Positions 9,115 to 18,617 of a stretch of DNA of 64,000 nt are shown piece by piece (the first letter of the stretch is position 1; the number at the start of each line of letters is the position of its first letter). The position numbers were made by a program, and so were the translations under genes. The notes under the pieces were generated by a model. The model was not told the origin of the DNA. It did not search any database and saw nothing but the letters and a program-made list of their open reading frames with translations. Source of the stretch: Flavobacterium sp. ZT3R18 (GTDB lineage: Bacteria > Bacteroidota > Bacteroidia > Flavobacteriales > Flavobacteriaceae); NCBI RefSeq assembly GCF_007097385.1, contig NZ_VJZS01000010.1, positions 91,989 to 155,988 on the forward strand. The letters are read 5' to 3'.

Positions 9115-11322
9115 ATGCCCTTCACAAGAATAGTTATACTAATTGCTTTATTGTTTAATTTCTTTGGAAGTACCTTAATAGGACAAACTCAATTGTCAAC
9201 TAAAAAAGAAATTAATAAGTTAATTCTGAGCGCAACGAAATTGCGAGAATCGGGTAATTTTGAAAAATCTTTATTGATTTCAAGAATTGCGTTGCGTAAT
9301 GCAATAGCAATTAAAGACAACGAACTTATAGCTAACAACTATAAAAATGTTGCGGCAAATTTTAATGAATTAATGGAATTTGATAAAGCTATATTTTATT
9401 ATAATAAAGCCTTAATCTTTGCTAATCTTACAAATAATGATTCCATAAAGGAAAAAATAAATAATAATTTAGGGAATATATATTGCTTTGAAAAAAGGAA
9501 ATACGAAAAAGGTATTGAATTTTATAAAAAGGCGTTAGAATTTAGTGAAAAAATCCCCGATTCTTCTCAGATGGCAATGACCAATCTGAATATTACATGG
9601 GCTTATTTTGATATTGGTTCTTATAAAGAAGGCAAGAATAATTTAAAATTTTTAAACTGGTATCATAATAAACATGAAGATAGTTCTACAATTGTAGTTC
9701 TTAAGATGCTCAATGGGATGTATCATAGCTATAAAAATGAAAATGATATAGCGAATAGATGTTTTCAAGAGGCAATTAAGTTAGGGCAAGAACAGGACAA
9801 TAAGACGGACTTGTCTTATGCTCATTTAGAATATTCTAAGTTTTTATTAAAACAGAAAGAATATAAAAATGCATACGATAATTTAGCACTTTATAATCGT
9901 TTAACGGAGGAAATGTTTACTGAAGTAAAGTCGGTTAAAGCTAATATTGAAGGCGTCAATTTTGAATTGGATGAATACAAAAGGACAATTGATAAAATAG
10001 AAAATGAAAAAGATTTACAATTTAAAAGTTTAAAAAAATCGAGAGTTATTGTATTACTTTTTATTATAGTGTTGTTTGTATTGTTACTTTTTCTTAATTC
10101 TTTAATTAAAAATAATAAATACAGAAGAAAGTCTAATTTAGATTTAATGCATGCCAATGAGGAGTTGATTGTTGCAAATAAAAAAGCAGAGGAATTATCT
10201 CTTCTTAAAACACAGTTTGTATCAACCATAAGTCATGAGCTTAGAACTCCTTTATATGGAGTAGTCGGAATTACTGATTTACTTCTGGAAGAACATAAAG
10301 AACTTGCTTTAGGTCCCCATTTGAATTCCTTAAAATTTTCTGCAAGATATTTACTGTCGTTGGTAAATGATATTCTCCAAATTAATAAAATTGAAGAAAA
10401 TAAGATTGTTTTAGAATATTTAACCTTTAGTATATCGGATGAATTAAATATGATCAAAAACTCCCTTTCTTTTATTGCCCAAAAGAATAATAATGAAATA
10501 ACTGTAGAGATTGATCCTTTGATTCCAGACAGCTTAATTGGAGATAAATTGAGGTTTGCTCAAATTCTTATGAATTTAGTTGGTAATGCATTGAAATTCA
10601 CTAATAATGGAGAGGTGCAGATTATTGTAAAACAACTAAAAGTAAGGGGTAATATGCATACTCTTGAATTTAGTATAATAGATAACGGTATAGGTATTGC
10701 TCCAATTGATATAGATAAAATTTTTGATAAATTTGTTCAAGTTGGAAGAAAAGAAATGGATTATCAAGGAACAGGTCTTGGTTTATCTATTGTTAAAAGG
10801 TTATTAGAATTGTTTGGAAGTGATATTGCTGTAGAAAGTGAGTTGGGAAAAGGAACTACTTTTGCTTTTGTTATCGATTTTGAATATGATATGGTTAAAA
10901 CAGCCGAAATTATCAGCGATATTCAAGTAGATTTAACTTCTATTCAGGTATTCAATGTACTCGTTGTTGAAGACAATCACATAAACCAAATCATTACAAA
11001 AAAGACACTAGAAAGGAATAATTATTCCTGTACTGTTGTAGAAGATGGGTATGCAGCTTTAGAAATTTTAAATAAAGTGGAATTTGATGTCATTTTGATG
11101 GATATAAACATGCCATTAATAAATGGTTTTGAAACTTCAAGAAGGATTAGACAAAAAGGAATTGAAATACCTATAATTGCTTTAACCGCTTTTGATAAAA
11201 ATGAAATTACTGATGAAGCAATTGCTGTAGGAATGAATGATATTATTGTAAAACCCTTTGAGCCGGTGCAATTATTTAAAATTATAAACTGCCATATACA
11301 AAAAGTAAAAAGTGTTGTGTAA
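9115..11322 (+). CDS. TPR-containing hybrid sensor histidine kinase/response regulator
   Basis: The 735-residue protein has a signal peptide (to ~23), a periplasmic alpha-helical region with tetratricopeptide-like repeats (~30-260, e.g. NNLGNIYCFEKRKYEKGIEFYKKALEF in two parts), a coiled coil, one transmembrane helix (~307-330) and a cytoplasmic kinase. The H box SHELRTPLYGVVG places the phospho-His at 374. The ATPase domain has NALKFTNNGE, DNGIGIAP and GTGLGLSIV. A C-terminal receiver (~620-735) carries VEDNHIN and MDINMP with phospho-Asp 663. There is no DNA-binding output domain, so phosphate must pass to another protein or the receiver acts by contact. The stimulus is unknown. It is a lone gene with its own promoter and terminator. 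Confidence 0.92.
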   Translation: MPFTRIVILIALLFNFFGSTLIGQTQLSTKKEINKLILSATKLRESGNFEKSLLISRIALRNAIAIKDNELIANNYKNVAANFNELMEFDKAIFYYNKALIFANLTNNDSIKEKINNNLGNIYCFEKRKYEKGIEFYKKALEFSEKIPDSSQMAMTNLNITWAYFDIGSYKEGKNNLKFLNWYHNKHEDSSTIVVLKMLNGMYHSYKNENDIANRCFQEAIKLGQEQDNKTDLSYAHLEYSKFLLKQKEYKNAYDNLALYNRLTEEMFTEVKSVKANIEGVNFELDEYKRTIDKIENEKDLQFKSLKKSRVIVLLFIIVLFVLLLFLNSLIKNNKYRRKSNLDLMHANEELIVANKKAEELSLLKTQFVSTISHELRTPLYGVVGITDLLLEEHKELALGPHLNSLKFSARYLLSLVNDILQINKIEENKIVLEYLTFSISDELNMIKNSLSFIAQKNNNEITVEIDPLIPDSLIGDKLRFAQILMNLVGNALKFTNNGEVQIIVKQLKVRGNMHTLEFSIIDNGIGIAPIDIDKIFDKFVQVGRKEMDYQGTGLGLSIVKRLLELFGSDIAVESELGKGTTFAFVIDFEYDMVKTAEIISDIQVDLTSIQVFNVLVVEDNHINQIITKKTLERNNYSCTVVEDGYAALEILNKVEFDVILMDINMPLINGFETSRRIRQKGIEIPIIALTAFDKNEITDEAIAVGMNDIIVKPFEPVQLFKIINCHIQKVKSVV

Positions 11323-11378
11323 TACCAACGCTTTTCTTTAAATTATGAAAACAATTTTTTAAGCTATATTTTAACTAA

Positions 11379-11419
11379 AAAAAAACACTTTTTAACTCAA
11401 GGTTAAAAAGTGTTTTTTT
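11379..11419. terminator. Bidirectional terminator between the hybrid kinase and the DEAD-box helicase
   Basis: Perfect 18-bp inverted arms (outer A7/T7, core cactttttaac / gttaaaaagtg) with a 5-nt loop, between convergent genes. Confidence 0.9.
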
Positions 11420-11444
11420 ACATTTTAAAGAAAACAAAAAGGGG

Positions 11445-12695
11445 TTAATACCAACGTTTTTTATTTTGTTTTGAAGCATCGGATTTTCTCGATTTATGGG
11501 CTCCACCACTTCTATTTGAGTTTTTTTGTGCGGCTGGGGCTGTTCCTGGACTTCCAGAATGCCATGGATACGGATGGTCACTAATGGTTTGAACATTTAC
11601 TTTTATTAATTTTTGAATGTCTTTCCAATAATCATGTTCGTCTTTGCTACAAAATGAAATGGCAATTCCACCATTTCCTGCACGACCTGTTCTACCTATT
11701 CGATGAACGTAAGTCTCAGGGATATTTGGTAAATCAAAATTGATTACAAAAGGCAATTGGTCAATGTCAATCCCTCTCGCAGCAATATCTGTCGCTACCA
11801 GCACACCAACTTCTTTGTTTTTGAAAGCTTCTAGCACTCGTTGTCTCGCATTTTGAGATTTGTCACCGTGTATGGCTTCGGCAGCGATATTGTTTTTTCT
11901 CAATGCTTTTACCACATTATCTGCTCCGTGCTTTGTTCTTGAAAAAACGAGAACATTAGATAGATTATCATTTTTGATTAAATGGTATAGTAAGTTTCTT
12001 TTTTCTGTTTTATCAACAAAATAAACACGTTGTTCCACATTTTCTGCAGTTGATGATACAGGAGAAACCGTTACTGTTTCTGGGTCTGTAAGGAACATTT
12101 CGGCCAATTCTCTAATAGCCATTGGCATCGTAGCCGAAAAGAAAAGCGTTTGCCTGTTTTTTGGCGTCAGCTTTACAATTTTCTTTACATCATTTACAAA
12201 TCCCATGTCAAGCATTTGGTCTGCTTCGTCAAGAACTAAAGTATGCAAGTGATCTAAATCAATAAAACCTTGTTTATGCAAGTCAAGAAGTCTTCCTGGC
12301 GTTGCAATTACAATATCAACGCCATTTTTAAGAGCGTCTACTTGTGGATTCTGAGAAACTCCTCCAAAAAGAGTTAGTTGTGTCAAATTGGTGTATTTTC
12401 CATAAGTGTCAAAACTTTCCCCAATTTGTACCGCTAATTCTCTAGTCGGGGTAACAATTAGCGCACGAATTACCTTTGCTTTTTTTGTAGAACCTACTAT
12501 TCGGTGTAATTGATGTATAATTGGAATAGCAAAAGCTCCTGTTTTTCCTGTTCCTGTTTGAGCGCAACCTATTAAATCTTTTCCTGCTAATACTAGTGGG
12601 ATAGATTGTTCTTGAATAGGTGTTGCGGTTATGTAGCCTTCTTCAAATACGGCTTTTTGTATACTTTTTGAGAGTGATAAATCTTCGAATAACAT
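11445..12695 (-). CDS. DEAD-box ATP-dependent RNA helicase (RhlE-like)
   Basis: From the ATG at 12695 the protein is 416 residues and begins MLFEDLSLSKSIQKAVFEEGY, the usual start for this family; an ATG 45 bp upstream would add a non-conserved extension. Motifs in order: Q motif (PIQEQSIP), I (AQTGTGKT), Ia (PTRELAVQI), II (VLDEADQMLDMG), III (FSATMP), IV-V (LVATDIAARGID) and VI (HRIGRTGRAG). The tail is basic and Ser/Gly/Lys-rich, ending NKKRWY, a likely RNA-binding extension. It probably unwinds RNA in ribosome assembly or cold adaptation, as known for RhlE-type helicases. A single gene, convergent with the kinase. Confidence 0.94.
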   Translation of the reverse strand: MLFEDLSLSKSIQKAVFEEGYITATPIQEQSIPLVLAGKDLIGCAQTGTGKTGAFAIPIIHQLHRIVGSTKKAKVIRALIVTPTRELAVQIGESFDTYGKYTNLTQLTLFGGVSQNPQVDALKNGVDIVIATPGRLLDLHKQGFIDLDHLHTLVLDEADQMLDMGFVNDVKKIVKLTPKNRQTLFFSATMPMAIRELAEMFLTDPETVTVSPVSSTAENVEQRVYFVDKTEKRNLLYHLIKNDNLSNVLVFSRTKHGADNVVKALRKNNIAAEAIHGDKSQNARQRVLEAFKNKEVGVLVATDIAARGIDIDQLPFVINFDLPNIPETYVHRIGRTGRAGNGGIAISFCSKDEHDYWKDIQKLIKVNVQTISDHPYPWHSGSPGTAPAAQKNSNRSGGAHKSRKSDASKQNKKRWY

Positions 12696-12737
12696 AAATA
12701 ATAAATTAAAAATCTTGTAAACTGTACAAAACTGTGG

Positions 12738-12745
12738 CAAAGATA
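12738..12745 (-). promoter_or_regulatory. Predicted -7 box of the DEAD-box helicase gene
   Basis: Exact TAnnTTTG on the minus strand (TATCTTTG), 42 bp before the chosen start. It lies downstream of any start at 12740, which supports the 12695 start. Confidence 0.55.
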
Positions 12746-12761
12746 GTCTTAATTAATTTAT

Positions 12762-12798
12762 AAAAAGAATCCGCTCTTGTTCATAACAAAGAGCGGAT
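12762..12798 (-). terminator. Terminator of the czc-like operon (minus strand)
   Basis: Hairpin with arms atccgctct / agagcggat extended by tgtt/aaca around a small loop with a single bulged A. On the minus strand it is followed by tcttttta. It lies ~190 bp after the CzcA-like stop. Confidence 0.65.
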
Positions 12799-12985
12799 AT
12801 CTAGTTAAACATCGGAATGTTTATTTTTTAAAATTTAAAAATAGTGGCTTTTAGTACTCACTTTTAGGAATAGAAACAATTTAATTACACTTGATGTATT
12901 GATTTTAGACACAGCTTTTACAAATTAGTACAGATTAATTTGGGATAACGGTGTTTGCTTTTTTAAAGACGTTTGCCTTGTGATT

Positions 12986-15900
12986 TTAGAACACTTTTTC
13001 CTCTTTTTCTTCCTCTTTTCTATTAACTAGGTAGAACACTATCGGCAAGACAGTAAAAGAAAGTAACATGCAAAATAGTAAGCCCCCCACAATCATAATC
13101 GCTAACGGTTTTTGAATTTCAGACCCCATTCCGTTTGAGATGGCGGCAGGCAAAAGTCCAACAGCTCCCATTAAGGCAATCATGACTACGGGTCTAATTC
13201 TACTGTATACCCCATGTGATATTGCTTCTTTTAAAGGTATCCTGTCTCTAAGATTTTGTCTCATAACCCCTATCAGTACAATACCGTCGATAGTGGCTAC
13301 ACCAAACAGTATAATAAATCCTATTCCTGCTGATATCCCGAATGTGGTTCCTGTAATCCAGAGTGATAAGAACCCTCCTATAAAAGCAAAAGGAATGGTA
13401 AGAGCCGCAACGAGTGTATCTTTCAAATTGCCAAAATTCATATACAATAATAACAGAATAAGGGAGAGCGAGATCGGGATAACGTAGGACAATTGCTTGG
13501 CGGCTCTTTCTTTACTTTCAAATTCACCTGCCCACTCCATTTTGTTCGCTTTTGGGAGTTTTACTTCTTTGTTTACTTTGGCACGAGCTTCAGCAATAGT
13601 ACTTTCTAGGTCTCTTCCCTCAATACTGAACCCCACACCGATATACCTACTGTTTCCTTCTCTATAGATAAAGGCAGGTCCGGTATGAAAATCGATAGTC
13701 GCGATTTCCTTGAGGGGGATGTTTTTGCCATCCATTGATGGAATAAGGATATCCCCAATCTTTTGTTCGGAGTCTCTGTAATTTTGTTGGAACCGCAGTC
13801 GAACATCAAATGTTTTTTCATTTTCATAAAAAATAGTGGCGGCTTGCCCGCCAATAGCCATGGATAGAACAGCTTGCGCATCGGCAGTGGTTACCCCGTA
13901 TTTAGACATTTTAGCATCGTGCAGTTGAATACGCAACTCAGGGAGACCAATGTTTTTATAGACATTAATATCCTCTATTCCATCAACCGTTTTTATTGAG
14001 TTTGCCACTTCATTGGCCATTTTCTCTAATTCAAACAAATCGTCGCCGAATATTTTAATAACTAAAGCGCTTTTTACCCCAGCTACATATTCTTCTACGT
14101 TATCCTGTATCGGTTGACTAAACCCGAAGTTGATACCTGGATATTCATTCAGTTGTGTGCGTATTTCAGTGAGTAATTGTTCTTTGGTAATTGACCTTGT
14201 CCAGTCTGCTTCGGGTTTTAATTGCATGTGAAACTCTATATTGAAGAAACCTGTAGGATCGGTACCATCATTTGGCCTGCCCGTTTGTGTTAAAACAAAT
14301 TGGACTTCCTCAAATTTTTGTAATTTCTCTTTCATTTCTTTACCTAGTCGTACGGATTCGTCCAAGTTTATATTGTTGGGTAAGGTGGCTCTTATGTATA
14401 TGGCTCCTTCGTTTAATTTGGGCAAAAATTCAGAACCATAGTTCTTGAATTGAACAGCGCAAACAACTAGAATAACCACAAAACTAGAGAGTGTTATTTT
14501 TTTATGGTTGTTGCTCCAAGAAAATAATCGATACAAATTATTCCTGAAGAAACGAGAGATAAAGTTCTCTTTTTCGACTATGTTTTTGGTCAAAAGCACT
14601 TTGCACATGGCAGGCACATAAGTCAAACTAAGAATTAGTGAACCTAATAATGCATATCCGAGGGTAAAGGCCAAAGGAGAAAACATTTTTCCTTCTACTT
14701 TTTGGAAAGAGAAAATTGGCAATAAGGCGACAATCAATATAATTAAGGCAAAGAAAATATAAGTAGCTACCTTTCCAGCACTCTTTTTGATGATCCCCAT
14801 TTTTGAGATGGTATTGAAACGTTGCATTCCCAATTGGTGTGCTTTTCTCTCCAAACTAACAAAGACCTGCTCCACAATGACCAGAGTTCCTTCGAGTAGG
14901 AGTCCAAAATCTAAAGCTCCCATAGAGATAAGATTGGCAGGCAGACCTTGTATTCGTAGCATTATGATTGCAAACAAAAAGGACAACGGAATTACCGAAG
15001 CAACGATTATGGTGGTTCTCCAATTGTATAAAAAGATAAATACAATAATAGAAACGAGCACTATTCCTTCGAGCAAGTTTTTGGTTACGGTGTGAACGGT
15101 GGTGTTTACGAGTTCGGTTCTGTCGATTACGGGAACTATTTGTACATTTTTGGGCAATATACGCTCATTAAGTTCCGTAATACGTTCTTTTAGTTTTTGG
15201 ATTACAACGCTAGGGTTTTCTCCACGGAGCATAATAACAATACCCTCTACAACATCGGAGTTATTGTCTAGCCCGACTTGGCCTAATCTTGGTTTGGCGG
15301 CTATTTTTATTTCGGCTACATGTTTTACCAGTATAGGCGTGCTTCCTTTTGTTTTGATTAGAATATTGCCAATATCATCTACATTGTCTAATAGTCCCAC
15401 TCCACGAACAACGTAGGCCTGATTCCCTTTTTTAATAACATCACCCCCAACATTGATATTGCTCTTGGAGACCGCCTCATACACATCGAGAGGCGAGAGG
15501 TCATAATTCACTAATTCAGTCGGGTTGATTTGAATTTCATATATTTTTTCTTCACCTCCAAAACTGACAACATCGGCAACGCCAGGAACAGAGACCAACT
15601 CCCGTTCAATAGTCCAATCTTGGATAGACGTTACTTCTTTTATAGGCAGGTCACTTTTTATGATATATCTAAATATTTCTCCGGTGGCTCCAGAGGGAGG
15701 TTCAATACTGGCATCGGCACCCTCAGGGAGTTCTATAGATGCCATTCTGTTGGAGGCGTATTGTTGGGCGTAGAAATCATCAACATCATCATCAAAAAGC
15801 ACCGTAATTACCGACAGCCCAAAAAGAGAAATAGAACGGACTTCCGCTTTTTTTGGTATCGTATTCATTTGTTTAGAAATAGGAAGCGTGATAAACTTTT

Positions 15901-16093
15901 CTATCTCTTCGGCACTTCTTCCAGGCCATTGCGTGATGATGCGTGCTCGGGTATTGGTTACATCCGGGAAGGCTTCTATAGGCGTGTGTATGTAGCTTAT
16001 AATACCTCCTATAAGTAATAATCCTGTGAGAAAGAATATAACTATAGAATTCTTAAGCGAAAAAGCCACTATGTTTTTTACAAATTTTTGCAT
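12986..16093 (-). CDS. czcA: CusA/CzcA-family heavy metal efflux RND permease
   Basis: A complete 1035-residue RND permease with 12 TM helices, two large periplasmic porter loops and N-terminal GLLLIGGIISYIHTPIEAFPDVTN, typical of heavy-metal efflux RND proteins. The TM4 relay motif reads DFGLLLEGTLVIVEQ: the first Asp and the last Glu are present, but the second Asp of the CzcA pattern is Glu and the usual VEN is VEQ. It exports divalent or monovalent metal ions from periplasm or cytosol using the proton gradient. It is the last gene of a minus-strand cluster response regulator, kinase, CzcC-like, CzcB-like, CzcA-like. The metal (Co/Zn/Cd/Ni or Cu) cannot be fixed from sequence alone. Confidence 0.92.
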   Translation of the reverse strand: MQKFVKNIVAFSLKNSIVIFFLTGLLLIGGIISYIHTPIEAFPDVTNTRARIITQWPGRSAEEIEKFITLPISKQMNTIPKKAEVRSISLFGLSVITVLFDDDVDDFYAQQYASNRMASIELPEGADASIEPPSGATGEIFRYIIKSDLPIKEVTSIQDWTIERELVSVPGVADVVSFGGEEKIYEIQINPTELVNYDLSPLDVYEAVSKSNINVGGDVIKKGNQAYVVRGVGLLDNVDDIGNILIKTKGSTPILVKHVAEIKIAAKPRLGQVGLDNNSDVVEGIVIMLRGENPSVVIQKLKERITELNERILPKNVQIVPVIDRTELVNTTVHTVTKNLLEGIVLVSIIVFIFLYNWRTTIIVASVIPLSFLFAIIMLRIQGLPANLISMGALDFGLLLEGTLVIVEQVFVSLERKAHQLGMQRFNTISKMGIIKKSAGKVATYIFFALIILIVALLPIFSFQKVEGKMFSPLAFTLGYALLGSLILSLTYVPAMCKVLLTKNIVEKENFISRFFRNNLYRLFSWSNNHKKITLSSFVVILVVCAVQFKNYGSEFLPKLNEGAIYIRATLPNNINLDESVRLGKEMKEKLQKFEEVQFVLTQTGRPNDGTDPTGFFNIEFHMQLKPEADWTRSITKEQLLTEIRTQLNEYPGINFGFSQPIQDNVEEYVAGVKSALVIKIFGDDLFELEKMANEVANSIKTVDGIEDINVYKNIGLPELRIQLHDAKMSKYGVTTADAQAVLSMAIGGQAATIFYENEKTFDVRLRFQQNYRDSEQKIGDILIPSMDGKNIPLKEIATIDFHTGPAFIYREGNSRYIGVGFSIEGRDLESTIAEARAKVNKEVKLPKANKMEWAGEFESKERAAKQLSYVIPISLSLILLLLYMNFGNLKDTLVAALTIPFAFIGGFLSLWITGTTFGISAGIGFIILFGVATIDGIVLIGVMRQNLRDRIPLKEAISHGVYSRIRPVVMIALMGAVGLLPAAISNGMGSEIQKPLAIMIVGGLLFCMLLSFTVLPIVFYLVNRKEEEKEEKVF

Positions 16094-16108
16094 TTGGATA
16101 AAGAGTTT

Positions 16109-17200
16109 TTAGTTAATGGCGTCGTTCTTAATTTGTTCGTAGATTAACAAATGGTTGTTAGTAATGATCTTTTTGCCTTCAAGCTCATTCTGATCGATAA
16201 AAACCCAATCTTCATTTTTTGTTATCGGCTTTATCGGAATGGTTTCAATTTTGGAATCATTGGTATAAAGAACAATGTAGTGTTGATTGTTATCAAAAAT
16301 AACGGCGTTTTTGGGTACGGCAATAGCAGTTTGTTGACTGGCTTTATGGGCAATAATATCTGCAGACATTCCTGGCTTTAATTTTAAATCTTTGTTTTGC
16401 ATGACTACTCTAGCCTTTAAAACATGTTCTTCAGAATCGAATACCTTTGATAGCGCGGTTATTTTTCCATTAAAAACGGTATCAGGATAGGATAATGTTT
16501 TAATTTTCACTTCCATCCCCTCTTTTATATGTTGCATGTTACCAGCATAAATATTAATCATAACCCAAACTTCACTTAAATCCGAAATAGTGAATAAGGT
16601 TTCGTCGCTACTATTAATCTGCATGCCATTACTTAAATTTTTGGTAACAATGTACCCATTTGCAGGAGATTTTATTTGAATTACCCCACGTTGGGTATCG
16701 GCACTAAAAAGACTAAGGTTCGCAATGATGTTTTGTAGTGAAGCTTTTGTAGCGTTTACTTCGCTTTGTGCAGTTATCAATTCTTTTTGAGAAGCAATGC
16801 CATCATGAAACATAGTTTGTGTTGCCGAGAGTGCATTTTGAGCGACTAATAATTGGGATTCCAAGGTTTTTTTCTGAGATTGAAGTTCGTTTAACTCTGT
16901 ACTTTTCATCTCTGCCAAAACTTGCCCTTTTTTTACGTAGTCGCCTAAAGAAAAATAGGAATTCGTAATCACACCGCTGTATAGACTCACATATTGAATC
17001 AGTTTATCCGAATTATAAGTGATGTTTCCAGTCAGAGTGAGCGGTTCACTTATTGGTTGTTTGGACAATGTTTTGATGCTAATCTTTGATTTTAGCTCTT
17101 GATTTAGAGAAAAAGGGGCTGTTTCTTTTACAGATGTATCTTTAGGATGACAGCTAGAGAGTAATAATACTATTGAAGCAGGAAAAATGAGATTGCGCAT
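16109..17200 (-). CDS. RND periplasmic adaptor lipoprotein (CzcB-like)
   Basis: I chose the ATG at 17200 because it gives a lipoprotein signal peptide (MRNLIFPASIVLLLSSCHPK, Cys 17); the longer reading frame would prefix non-conserved residues overlapping the upstream gene. The 363-residue product has the membrane fusion layout: first beta-barrel/lipoyl half (LTLTGNITYNSDKL), coiled-coil hairpin (~100-155, LNELQSQKKTLESQLLVAQNAL), second lipoyl half (IKSPANGYIVTKNL) and C-terminal barrels. It has no Cys-rich heavy-metal-binding domain, unlike the adaptors at the start of the window. It lies 15 bp before the permease gene. Confidence 0.88.
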   Translation of the reverse strand: MRNLIFPASIVLLLSSCHPKDTSVKETAPFSLNQELKSKISIKTLSKQPISEPLTLTGNITYNSDKLIQYVSLYSGVITNSYFSLGDYVKKGQVLAEMKSTELNELQSQKKTLESQLLVAQNALSATQTMFHDGIASQKELITAQSEVNATKASLQNIIANLSLFSADTQRGVIQIKSPANGYIVTKNLSNGMQINSSDETLFTISDLSEVWVMINIYAGNMQHIKEGMEVKIKTLSYPDTVFNGKITALSKVFDSEEHVLKARVVMQNKDLKLKPGMSADIIAHKASQQTAIAVPKNAVIFDNNQHYIVLYTNDSKIETIPIKPITKNEDWVFIDQNELEGKKIITNNHLLIYEQIKNDAIN

Positions 17201-17229
17201 GATAGTTGTTTTTAATGTTATATTCGTTC

Positions 17230-18519
17230 TTATATTTCTTTTCCAATAACCCATTTGAGTTGTTCAAAATGTTCATTGAGTTCTTTTGTAGCGTCGAGAA
17301 TTATTTTTTTATTTTCTAAATAGGCATCCACAAAGTCAAGATATTCGATCATGCTCAGATTTCTTTGAGTGAAGTTTTTTAGGTGGTTGTCTAGCAATGA
17401 ATCGAGTTCGTCTTCATAAGTAGAGGCGATATTGCGAAGTAGGGATTTAGTGGTCCATAGATCGTTATATACTTGGATTACTTCGGATTGTGTTTCGTTA
17501 TTTTTCTGTTCCGTTGCAATTTTACTTTTTTCAATACCAATTTTTGCCGATTTAATGTTTCCTTGGTTTCTGTCAAAAAATGGGATGTCGAAACTCAGCC
17601 CGAGCCCTACGAAATCATTCATAATATTTCCCCCACGGTCATAACCTGCTTTGAAGGTTAAATCTGGAACTCTTTGCGCTTTTTCGTACTGATGCATTTT
17701 AGAAGCATACGTTTCTTCTAAATGAGTCATCTTTAAATCGGGTCTGTTTTCTAAAGCCAGTTGAATTAGTGAATCAATGTTGGTTGCTTCTATTTTTTGC
17801 ATATCGGGTGTGAATCCCTCTGGGGTGATATAAAGGGTTAATGCAGGAGAAAGACCCATCAATATTTTGAGTTCTTTCTGTAATTCATTATTTGTTTTTT
17901 GTAAATCGTTTATCTCTTTTAGGAAAGCCAATTCAGAAGCCTTTAGCCTAATGAATTCGCTTCTGCTGATAACACCATTATCGACTTGTTTCTGGTAGTT
18001 TTTTAATAAATTTTGAAAGGCATTTAATTGTTTGGCATAAATGGATTGTTCCGCCTGTGTGTGTTGAAGTTGAGTGAGATTATTTCTGAATTCTAGTTTT
18101 AAATTCCTTAAAAAATCCTCAAAATACTGTTGGCTTATCTCAAGGCTCACTTTGTCAAGATCTATCATTTTTTTTCTCTTTCCAGCCGTGGTAACTAATT
18201 GTTCCAGTTCGACAGAAATTTGGGATTTTGTGCCAAAACCTCTATAAAGTGGCGGTAATGTACCTTGTTGAGAGCTTGTTGACCAAAGATTAACTTGATC
18301 AACGCTCAACGTTGGGTTGGGCCATAGTTTAGATTGAATGATTTTGGTAGCCGCTTGATCTATGTTTAATCTTTCGGAGATCAGTGATAGATTTTTTTCT
18401 AAAAATAAATTTTCAGATTGGGCTCGGCTAAGCTTTAGAGTATCCTTGCGGATGCTATTTTGGGCCATTAGGGAATTAAGCCCCAGAAGAAGCAATAATG
18501 ATGAGGTTGTAATGCGCAT
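17230..18519 (-). CDS. TolC-family outer membrane efflux protein (CzcC-like)
   Basis: A 429-residue outer membrane efflux protein with signal peptide (LLLLLGLNSLMAQ). It has two OEP-type repeats rich in coiled coil and the characteristic GLGLSFDIPFFDRNQGNI segment found in CzcC-like channels. It is the first structural gene of the efflux cluster, 29 bp before the chosen adaptor start. Together with the adaptor and permease it should form a tripartite pump. The two-component genes begin ~100 bp upstream on the same strand. Confidence 0.88.
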   Translation of the reverse strand: MRITTSSLLLLLGLNSLMAQNSIRKDTLKLSRAQSENLFLEKNLSLISERLNIDQAATKIIQSKLWPNPTLSVDQVNLWSTSSQQGTLPPLYRGFGTKSQISVELEQLVTTAGKRKKMIDLDKVSLEISQQYFEDFLRNLKLEFRNNLTQLQHTQAEQSIYAKQLNAFQNLLKNYQKQVDNGVISRSEFIRLKASELAFLKEINDLQKTNNELQKELKILMGLSPALTLYITPEGFTPDMQKIEATNIDSLIQLALENRPDLKMTHLEETYASKMHQYEKAQRVPDLTFKAGYDRGGNIMNDFVGLGLSFDIPFFDRNQGNIKSAKIGIEKSKIATEQKNNETQSEVIQVYNDLWTTKSLLRNIASTYEDELDSLLDNHLKNFTQRNLSMIEYLDFVDAYLENKKIILDATKELNEHFEQLKWVIGKEI

Positions 18520-18617
18520 AAAACTAGTCTTTTTTTGTTAGGGCAAAACTATAGGGTAAAGATTATAGCTTTGTTTAACTTAGATTAGAAATAGTTAAAT
18601 ACTAAATTAGAAAACAA

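Noticed and set aside
12696..12740. Upstream start of the DEAD-box gene
   Set aside because: The predicted -7 box lies inside it and the extra residues are not family-like.
13140..13487. Plus-strand frames across the CzcA-like gene (also 14787-15416, 15530-16018)
   Set aside because: They are antisense shadows of a well-supported RND gene.
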